Assembly: GCA_015489265.1 (NCBI GenBank)
Contig: WFZY01000258.1
Coordinates: 1 to 5,156, forward strand
DNA length: 5,156 nucleotides
Direction of reading: 5' to 3'
DNA from: Flavobacteriaceae bacterium
Lineage (GTDB): Bacteria > Bacteroidota > Bacteroidia > Flavobacteriales > Flavobacteriaceae
A program made the position numbers and the translations under genes. Positions 1-5,156 of this stretch are shown here, one piece after another. Each line of letters starts with the position of its first letter. Position 1 is the first letter of the stretch. The notes below the pieces were generated by a model. It made no database searches. It was not told where the DNA came from and saw nothing but the letters and a program-made list of their open reading frames with translations.

Positions 1-1262
1 CCTTCAAAAATATTGATAATCGGAATGTCAAATTGACGTGCAAATTCGTAATCGCGTTGGTCACCGGATGGCACTGCCATAATGGCACCGGTGCCGTATC
101 CGGCAAGTACGTAATCACTAATCCAAATCGGAATTTTATCACCGGTTAATGGATGTTCGGCATAAGCACCGGTAAACACGCCGGTTTTATCTTTGACTTC
201 AGTCATGCGTTCACGCTCGGTTTTACGTGCGGCTTGTGTTTGATAAGCTTGTACTTTTTCACGTTGTTCGGGTGTTGTTATAACATCAACCAATTCATGT
301 TCGGGCGCCATAACCATAAACGTCACGCCGTAAAGCGTGTCGGCGCGCGTGGTAAAGACATCAAAAGTTTTATCGCTGCCGGCAACTTTAAAAGTGATAC
401 GAGCCCCTACGGATTTGCCTATCCAGTTGCGTTGCATTTCTTTTAAAGAATCCGTCCAATCCAAACGGTCTAAATCGTTCAATAAACGTTCGGCATAAGC
501 CGTGATACGCATCATCCATTGGCGCATTTTTTTGCGTTCAACCGGATGTCCGCCACGTTCTGACACACCGTTAACCACTTCATCATTTGCCAAAACCGTT
601 CCCAGTGCCGGACACCAATTGACTTCGGCTTCCGCCAAATATGTCAGGCGGTATTTGTGTAAAATCTTGTCTTTTTGTTGTGGTGTCATAGCAAGCCATT
701 CATCAGCCGAAAAGCTTGGTGTATCGGCGTCACAAGCAGCATTGACACCGGTATTACCTTGAGCTTCAAATATTTTGATTAAATCTTCAATGGGTTCGGC
801 TTTATCGGTGTCTTTATTGTACCATGACTTAAAGAGTTGTAAAAATATCCACTGTGTCCATTTGTAATATTTAGGGTCAGATGTGCGTACTTCACGTGAC
901 CAATCAAATGAAAATCCGATTTTATCCATTTGCTCGCGGTAGCGCTTGATATTTTGTTCGGTGGTTACCGCCGGATGTTGTCCAGTTAAAATAGCATATT
1001 GTTCAGCCGGTAATCCGAAAGAATCATAACCCATCGGATGCAACACATTATGACCTTGGTGTCGTTTGTAACGGGCATAAATATCCGAAGCGATATAACC
1101 GAGCGGATGACCTACGTGTAGTCCGGCGCCGGAAGGATACGGAAACATATCCAGCACATAATATTTGGGTTTATCGGAATGATTTTCAGCTTTAAAAGTT
1201 TGATTATCAGCCCAATATTTTTGCCATTTGTGGTCTATGCGGTTAAAATCGTAGGTCTTCAT
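1..1262 (-). CDS. leuS: Leucine--tRNA ligase (LeuRS), N-terminal part, runs off the left edge
   Basis: This gene encodes the cytoplasmic class I aminoacyl-tRNA synthetase that charges tRNA-Leu with leucine using ATP. Reading the minus strand from the ATG at 1262-1260 gives 420 uninterrupted codons with no stop before the edge. That is roughly the first 45% of a protein usually over 800 residues long. The class I HIGH motif appears as HVGH at residues 49-52, inside PYPSGAGLHVGHPLGY. The CP1 editing domain shows the threonine-rich TTRADT at 304-309 and YGTGAIMAVP at 389-398. The following DQRD has Asp401, which corresponds to the editing aspartate that recognises the amino group of mischarged amino acids. 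An insertion of about 50 residues lies between WYN (147-149) and YRLTYLAE (204-211). The ZN-1 segment keeps NWCP (215-218) but has VSERGG where other LeuRS have a CxxC. The KMSKS motif and anticodon-binding domain lie outside the window. Identity is confident from motifs in the right order. Confidence 0.97.
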   Translation of the reverse strand, partial: MKTYDFNRIDHKWQKYWADNQTFKAENHSDKPKYYVLDMFPYPSGAGLHVGHPLGYIASDIYARYKRHQGHNVLHPMGYDSFGLPAEQYAILTGQHPAVTTEQNIKRYREQMDKIGFSFDWSREVRTSDPKYYKWTQWIFLQLFKSWYNKDTDKAEPIEDLIKIFEAQGNTGVNAACDADTPSFSADEWLAMTPQQKDKILHKYRLTYLAEAEVNWCPALGTVLANDEVVNGVSERGGHPVERKKMRQWMMRITAYAERLLNDLDRLDWTDSLKEMQRNWIGKSVGARITFKVAGSDKTFDVFTTRADTLYGVTFMVMAPEHELVDVITTPEQREKVQAYQTQAARKTERERMTEVKDKTGVFTGAYAEHPLTGDKIPIWISDYVLAGYGTGAIMAVPSGDQRDYEFARQFDIPIINIFE

Positions 1263-1285
1263 TTTTGCAATTTTTTAAGTAGAGG

Positions 1286-1293
1286 CAAAGATA
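1286..1293 (-). promoter_or_regulatory. Candidate Bacteroidota -7 box for leuS
   Basis: On the minus strand this octamer reads TATCTTTG, a full match to the TAnnTTTG -7 consensus of Bacteroidota housekeeping promoters. It ends 23 bp before the leuS ATG, which would give a short leader. I found no TTG -33 element at the usual 17-23 bp spacing, so the call rests on one box and its position. The region is AT-rich, so a chance match is possible. Confidence 0.45.
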
Positions 1294-1360
1294 ATATAAA
1301 TTGCTCATACTTTCATTTCGGATTTCAACTTTTCACTATCGACCTTACAAACATTTTTGC

Positions 1361-1368
1361 TATTTTTG
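1361..1368 (+). promoter_or_regulatory. Candidate Bacteroidota -7 box for the DUF5686 gene/operon
   Basis: TATTTTTG matches the TAnnTTTG -7 consensus and ends 26 bp before the ATG at 1395. A near-copy, CATTTTTG, lies just upstream at 1352-1359, making a short imperfect 9-bp direct repeat. No clear TTG -33 element is present at the expected distance. The box would drive the three plus-strand genes. Support is motif plus position only. Confidence 0.45.
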
Positions 1369-1394
1369 TATTTCATATTTTGTTAGAATTTATC

Positions 1395-3941
1395 ATGGCA
1401 CAATTATATAAATTTTTGATTTTGATTAGCTTATTGCCGGTATTGGTACAAGCACAAGATCAGCCCGTAAAACCTAAAAAAAACAAGCCGGAACGCATAA
1501 TCTATCGCGGCAAAGTTGTTGATACTAAAGGCGAACCTATTCCGTTTGTCAATGTGTTTATGGCTAAAGGTAAATATGGTACAACAACCGATTTTGACGG
1601 GGAATTTGTCTTGAAAACACGCCGTAAACGCGGAAAAATTACCTTTTCGGCTACCGGTTATCAAACCAAAGTGATTAAAATCAAGCCGAAAATTAAATAT
1701 ATTAAAGTTGTCTTGCCGCAAGAAAAAAATGTGTTAGACGAAGTGGTGATTGTCAAGCGTCCTAAAAAACATTTGGGTAAAAAGGAAAATCCGGCCTATA
1801 GAATTCTTAAGCAAATTTGGAAACGTCGTAAAACCAACGGTTTGAAGCAAGTGCCGCATTATGTGTATAAAAAATATGAAACCACCGAAATCGGTTTAAA
1901 TCATTTGGACACGCTGTTCCTTAAAAAATTGTTTAAAAAAGATTATGCCAAAATGATTAAAGATTTGCCCTACGATGATGAGGGCTTTCATTATTATATA
2001 CCCATTTACATTAAGGAATTGGTTTATGACATTTATGGCAATAACCAACTAGGCAAAGAGCGCGTCGATATAGAAGCGGAAAAAAGCAAGGGCTTTTACC
2101 AACAGGGCTTTGTATTTGACCGGATGGCAAACAAGTTTGATGAAGTGGATATTTATAAAAATACCTTTAATCTGTTTAACAAACCTTTCGTTAGTCCTAT
2201 TTCAAAAACCGGTTTTGATACCTATGACTATTTGCTTTATGATAGTATTCAAAAAGCCGGCAAGAAATTTTACAATATTTATTTTTGGCCGCGCCGTGAC
2301 GAAGATTTGGCTTTTACCGGTAATTTTTTGGTGTCGGACAACAATTTTGCCGTGACTAAAATTCAGATGAAATTGAATAAAGAAGCTAATGTCAATTTTG
2401 TACGCGGAGTCAATATTGAAAAAGAATATACCATTGTCAATGATAGTATTTATTTGCCTAAAACCGATGTTTTTGTAGGCGATTTTACACTGTTGGATAA
2501 AAATGATAAGAATAAAGGATTGAATATCAAAAAGACCTATCATTACTCGGATTATGATTTTAAGAAAACCTATCCGCCGGATTTTTATGACCAAACGATT
2601 ATCAAATATGCCCCGAATCAATTTAAAAAGGATAGCACCTATTGGCAAAATTATACGGCATTGACCAATTCTCAAAAAACGTACCGGTTGATTGATCAAG
2701 TTAAAAACAAAAAACGCATCAAAAATATCAACAAATGGATTAATATTTTGACGACCGGTTATTTTGATATCGGGCATCATTTGCAATTCGGTCCTTTATT
2801 TCAAGCTATCGGGCGCAATGGTGTCGAAGGACTGCGATTGACAGCCGGCATTCGTACCTTTAAGACCAATCATGACCGCTTCCGTTTTTACGGACATTTG
2901 GCTTACGGAACCAAAGATAAACGCTACAAATGGGGCTTACAATTTAAGTACTTAGCATCCTACAAACCGCGTATCGAATTGGGCTTAAATTTGTCAGATG
3001 ATTATGTGCAACAAGCCCGTAGCTTAATGGATGTCGGACAAATTATGTTTATAGAAAATCTGGGCGCTAACTTTCCGCTGTCACGAGGTAAAAATGTCTT
3101 TATTTCGCGCATACAAGAAAGCAGTTTAAAGGTAGATTATCGCGTAGCCAAAAACTTTCATTTGGGAATGATACCGTCTTATAAAATCATACAACCGGCT
3201 AATCATCAGTTGTTTAGCATGGACTATTTGTCCGGCAATCAACAAATTAAAACAAAAGTTACCGATGTGGGTAGCGATTTTTATCTGACTTATACACCCG
3301 GGCGCGATGTGTACGGACTTGGGGTCGAACAACGTTACGGCAAAAATCCGTATCCGTCATTTATCATCAATTATCATCGTGGAATGAAAGCATTGGGTGG
3401 TGATTTTGATTATGACAAACTGCAATTTCGCTATATGCAACGAGTTTTGCTCGGCAAAATAGGTAAAACCGATGTGACAATAGAAGCCGGTAAAACTTTT
3501 GGGACGGTACCTTTGGCATTGCTCAATCCAATTCCTGCCAACCAAATATTGATACTTAAACCCAACACCTTTACCTTGTTGAATTATTACGATTTTGTAA
3601 CCGATACCTATTTGGTCGGGCATTTTGAACACCATTTCAATGGTTTTATTTTGAACCGCTTGCCTTTGATACGAAAACTCAAATGGCGTACCGTAGTCGC
3701 ATTTCGTGGGGCTTATGGTAGCATTTCCGATGCTAACAAAGCTATAAACCGTTCTAATATTAACTATGCCGCACCCACTGACCAAATGTATTACGAATAC
3801 AGTGTCGGACTGGAAAATATCGGTTACGGTAACTTGCGATTTATCCGTGTCGATGCCGTTTGGCGTAGCGATTATACGAGTGTCAACGGTTTGCATTCGC
3901 CAAAATTTGCCATCCGTTTGGCTTTCAGACCGGATTTTTAG
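1395..3941 (+). CDS. DUF5686 / carboxypeptidase-regulatory-like outer-membrane barrel protein
   Basis: The 848-residue product is predicted to be exported and inserted in the outer membrane; its biochemical function is unknown. Residues 1-20 form a signal peptide (basic Lys6, hydrophobic core FLILISLLPVLV, cleavage around VQA-Q). Residues about 36-110 match a CarboxypepD_reg-like beta-sandwich, including GEPIPFVNVF, GTTTDFDGEF and the ATGY turn. A LDEVVI strand follows at 114-119, of the kind seen after such domains in Bacteroidota receptors. NPAYRILKQIWKRR (132-145) opens the DUF5686 region, and from about residue 455 the sequence alternates in amphipathic beta strands (for example GVEGLRLTAGIRT at 476-488). 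It ends in Phe, typical of outer-membrane barrels. The start at 1395 was chosen because it begins directly at the signal peptide. The in-frame ATG at 1179 would add 72 residues overlapping antisense leuS and bury the signal. The segment 74-147 is notably Lys/Arg-rich. It is not a SusC-type TonB receptor: no plug domain is visible and the order differs. Confidence 0.88.
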   Translation: MAQLYKFLILISLLPVLVQAQDQPVKPKKNKPERIIYRGKVVDTKGEPIPFVNVFMAKGKYGTTTDFDGEFVLKTRRKRGKITFSATGYQTKVIKIKPKIKYIKVVLPQEKNVLDEVVIVKRPKKHLGKKENPAYRILKQIWKRRKTNGLKQVPHYVYKKYETTEIGLNHLDTLFLKKLFKKDYAKMIKDLPYDDEGFHYYIPIYIKELVYDIYGNNQLGKERVDIEAEKSKGFYQQGFVFDRMANKFDEVDIYKNTFNLFNKPFVSPISKTGFDTYDYLLYDSIQKAGKKFYNIYFWPRRDEDLAFTGNFLVSDNNFAVTKIQMKLNKEANVNFVRGVNIEKEYTIVNDSIYLPKTDVFVGDFTLLDKNDKNKGLNIKKTYHYSDYDFKKTYPPDFYDQTIIKYAPNQFKKDSTYWQNYTALTNSQKTYRLIDQVKNKKRIKNINKWINILTTGYFDIGHHLQFGPLFQAIGRNGVEGLRLTAGIRTFKTNHDRFRFYGHLAYGTKDKRYKWGLQFKYLASYKPRIELGLNLSDDYVQQARSLMDVGQIMFIENLGANFPLSRGKNVFISRIQESSLKVDYRVAKNFHLGMIPSYKIIQPANHQLFSMDYLSGNQQIKTKVTDVGSDFYLTYTPGRDVYGLGVEQRYGKNPYPSFIINYHRGMKALGGDFDYDKLQFRYMQRVLLGKIGKTDVTIEAGKTFGTVPLALLNPIPANQILILKPNTFTLLNYYDFVTDTYLVGHFEHHFNGFILNRLPLIRKLKWRTVVAFRGAYGSISDANKAINRSNINYAAPTDQMYYEYSVGLENIGYGNLRFIRVDAVWRSDYTSVNGLHSPKFAIRLAFRPDF

Positions 3942-3943
3942 GT

Positions 3944-3951
3944 TAAATTTG
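3944..3951 (+). promoter_or_regulatory. Possible internal -7 box before the GNGPSL gene
   Basis: TAAATTTG fits TAnnTTTG and ends 16 bp before the ATG at 3968. A TTTG at 3917-3920, within the end of the upstream gene, lies 23 bp away, at the long limit of -33/-7 spacing. It could supply a secondary promoter inside the operon. The spacer is only 26 bp and AT-rich, so this may be coincidence. Confidence 0.25.
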
Positions 3952-3967
3952 CAGGTAAATCCGCCTA

Positions 3968-4846
3968 ATGAGATATCTTTTGTTCATACAAGATTTTTTA
4001 AGAAATTCGGTTTTATCCATTGCTACGTTGTTTAAAGTTTTGCTTTTAAGCAGACCGGTGCGTTTGCCTAAATCAAAACATCAAGCTTTGGTCATTTTGG
4101 GTAACGGACCATCTTTAAAAGACTTTTTAAAACAACACCGTACTTTTTTAACCGGTAAAGCCGCTATGGCAGTCAATCACTTTGCCGATACGGAAATTTA
4201 TACAGACATTAAACCGGATTTGTATATGATTAATGTGCCCGAATTTTGGACGGATAATGTCGATGCTGATGTGCTGAAACGTTGTAATCAATTGATAGAT
4301 AACCTGATAAATAAGACAACATGGCAAATGGATTTGGTTTTAGGAATGGGGGCTAAAAAATCGGAAAAATGGCTGGCTATTGCAAAAAACAATCCGAATA
4401 TAAGTTTACATTTTATCAATCCGACCCCGGTTGAGGGCTTTAAGCGGTTTCGTTTTTTTTGCTACCGGCACAACTGTGGCATGCCACGTCCGCACAATGT
4501 CTTAATTCCTTCCATTTTAACAGCTATTAATATGGGGTTTAAAGACATTTTTTTAACCGGGGCTGACCATTCATGGCTCGAAGAATTGTTTGTGGCGGAT
4601 GACAATACGGTCTATCTAACGCAACGTCACTTTTATGATGCCCAAACCGCCCGTCCCGATGTGATGAAAAAAATGGGAAAAAATAAGCGCCGCTTACATG
4701 AAATTTTACACAAATTTATGTTGAGTTTTAAAGCGTATTTTGATTTGAACGATTATGCCAAATCCCGACAGGTGCAAATTTATAATTTGACTAAAAATTC
4801 GTTTATCGATGCTTTTAAACGGCTAAAACTTCCTGACAATGTATAA
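3968..4846 (+). CDS. GNGPSL-motif protein resembling DUF115/GT42-type glycosyltransferases
   Basis: The 292-residue product has no signal peptide and is probably cytoplasmic. A hydrophobic, amphipathic stretch at about 14-28 could let it sit on the inner membrane. Residues 40-50 (ALVILGNGPSL) form a beta strand plus nucleotide-binding-like loop, as in CMP-sialic-acid-dependent GT42 enzymes and in DUF115/MptE-like proteins. Further conserved-looking blocks are AVNHF (68-72), KPDLYMIN (82-89), PRPHNVLIPSILTAINMGFKDIFLTGADHSW (173-203, a C-terminal Rossmann-like unit), HFYD (221-224) and IYNLTKNSFIDAF (271-283). In GT42 enzymes the equivalent of LTGAD is LSGID. The match is to the fold pattern from memory, so the donor sugar and acceptor cannot be named. 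It starts 26 bp after the barrel gene and overlaps the peptidase gene, so co-transcription is likely. An alternative is a nucleotide-binding enzyme of pterin type (MptE-like), which seems less likely given its envelope neighbours. Confidence 0.6.
   Translation: MRYLLFIQDFLRNSVLSIATLFKVLLLSRPVRLPKSKHQALVILGNGPSLKDFLKQHRTFLTGKAAMAVNHFADTEIYTDIKPDLYMINVPEFWTDNVDADVLKRCNQLIDNLINKTTWQMDLVLGMGAKKSEKWLAIAKNNPNISLHFINPTPVEGFKRFRFFCYRHNCGMPRPHNVLIPSILTAINMGFKDIFLTGADHSWLEELFVADDNTVYLTQRHFYDAQTARPDVMKKMGKNKRRLHEILHKFMLSFKAYFDLNDYAKSRQVQIYNLTKNSFIDAFKRLKLPDNV
4839..4846 (+). other. 8-bp start/stop overlap between adjacent genes
   Basis: The sequence ATGTATAA contains the start codon of the peptidase gene and, in another frame, the TAA stop of the GNGPSL gene. 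Such overlaps usually indicate coupled translation from one mRNA and rule out a terminator between the two genes. Confidence 0.85.
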
Positions 4847-5156
4847 GCTTTTTTTACTTTTCGGACTGTTATTACATTTTCAATTATCGGCACAATTTGA
4901 AAATAAACAACTGGATAAAATCGATATTTTACGATATGATTTTACTATCCGAATCAATGATACGACCGATGTTATTGAAGGCAAAACACTGATTAGTCTC
5001 AATCGGAAAAAGCCGGTGGACAAGGTGATTCTAAATTTCAAAGACCAAGATAAATCCGGCTATGGTATGCGTGTTTTATCGGTCGCCGATAAGCAAGGTT
5101 TAAAGTTGAAATATAAGCATTTACATGACAGTTTAACGATATTCTTTCCCCAAAAA
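4839..5156 (+). CDS. Exported M1-family metallopeptidase (aminopeptidase N-like), N-terminal part, runs off the right edge
   Basis: The 106 visible codons begin with a signal peptide (MYKLFLLFGLLLHFQLSAQ, cleavage near SA-Q at 18-19), so the protein is exported to the periplasm or beyond. After it, LDKIDILRYDFTIRINDTTD (25-44) followed by VIEGKTLISL is the usual opening of the N-terminal saddle domain of M1 aminopeptidases in Bacteroidota. In these proteins the domain precedes the HExxH zinc catalytic domain. No catalytic motif is inside the window, so activity cannot be confirmed. The ATG at 4839 overlaps the upstream stop (ATGTATAA), which argues for this start and for translational coupling. 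A plain beta-sandwich protein without the peptidase domain remains possible but is less likely. Confidence 0.75.
   Translation, partial: MYKLFLLFGLLLHFQLSAQFENKQLDKIDILRYDFTIRINDTTDVIEGKTLISLNRKKPVDKVILNFKDQDKSGYGMRVLSVADKQGLKLKYKHLHDSLTIFFPQK

Larger units (their letters stand above)
1263..1394. other. Divergent intergenic region between leuS and the envelope operon
   Basis: This AT-rich spacer of 132 bp separates two divergently transcribed genes. It contains one TAnnTTTG-type box facing each gene, at similar distances (23 and 26 bp) from the two start codons. I see no purine-rich Shine-Dalgarno sequence before either start, which fits Bacteroidota. There is no strong hairpin, T-box-like structure or small ORF that I can support. 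Confidence 0.7.

Noticed and set aside
153..762. Plus-strand open frames at 153-446 and 502-762
   Set aside because: They lie antisense to well-conserved leuS codons, and their translations resemble no family. They are shadows.
1263..1394. T-box or other riboswitch controlling leuS
   Set aside because: The leader is too short (about 20 nt from the predicted start) and shows no T-box sequence or stable stem. T-boxes are mainly a Gram-positive feature.
2110..2355. Plus-strand open frame of 81 codons inside the barrel gene
   Set aside because: It is out of frame within a confident gene, has no promoter-like signal and shows no recognisable product.
1431..3896. Minus-strand open frames at 1431-1721, 2202-2786, 3126-3332 and 3357-3896
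   Set aside because: They are antisense to the DUF5686 gene, which has a clear signal peptide and barrel pattern. Their translations are low-complexity, Ile/Phe-rich shadow sequence.
1395..3941. TonB-dependent SusC-like receptor
   Set aside because: The CarboxypepD_reg-like start and the DEVVI strand are suggestive, but no plug domain follows. NPAYRILKQIW and what comes after fit DUF5686 better.
3766..4035. Plus-strand open frame bridging the barrel gene and the GNGPSL gene
   Set aside because: It overlaps both real genes in another frame and shows no domain. It exists because the spacer lacks a stop in that frame.
1..5156. Mobile element, CRISPR, phage or defence island
   Set aside because: I saw no terminal inverted repeats, regularly spaced repeats, integrase or transposase motifs, or tRNA genes. 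Base composition looks even across the genes.

Overview
The window looks like chromosomal DNA from a member of the Bacteroidota, most likely a flavobacterium-like lineage. Three things point there. One is an outer-membrane barrel of the DUF5686 type with an N-terminal carboxypeptidase-regulatory-like domain. Another is a LeuRS with the Bacteroidota-style insertion and no CxxC zinc knuckle. The third is TAnnTTTG promoter-like boxes just upstream of start codons, with no clear Shine-Dalgarno sequences. Base composition is about 40% G+C by eye.

Layout: positions 1-1262 hold the N-terminal 420 codons of leuS on the minus strand, running off the left edge. A 132-bp divergent intergenic region (1263-1394) carries one promoter-like box facing each way. 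On the plus strand, three genes follow closely and probably form one operon. They are a DUF5686 outer-membrane protein (1395-3941), a cytoplasmic protein with a GNGPSL motif resembling DUF115 or GT42-type glycosyltransferases (3968-4846), and the N-terminus of an exported M1-family aminopeptidase (4839 to the right edge). The gap between the first two genes is 26 bp. The second and third overlap by 8 bp.

How the genes may work together: leuS is a housekeeping translation gene and is probably only a neighbour. The three plus-strand genes have an envelope flavour: an outer-membrane barrel, a possible glycosyltransferase or nucleotide-sugar enzyme, and an exported peptidase. A shared pathway is inference from gene order only. 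The least characterised and most interesting gene is the GNGPSL protein. No mobile element, CRISPR array, RNA gene, phage gene or defence system was seen, and I found no clear evidence of an entirely new system. The most unexpected sequence-level signal is compositional: by hand count GATC is nearly absent and CCGG is strongly over-represented.
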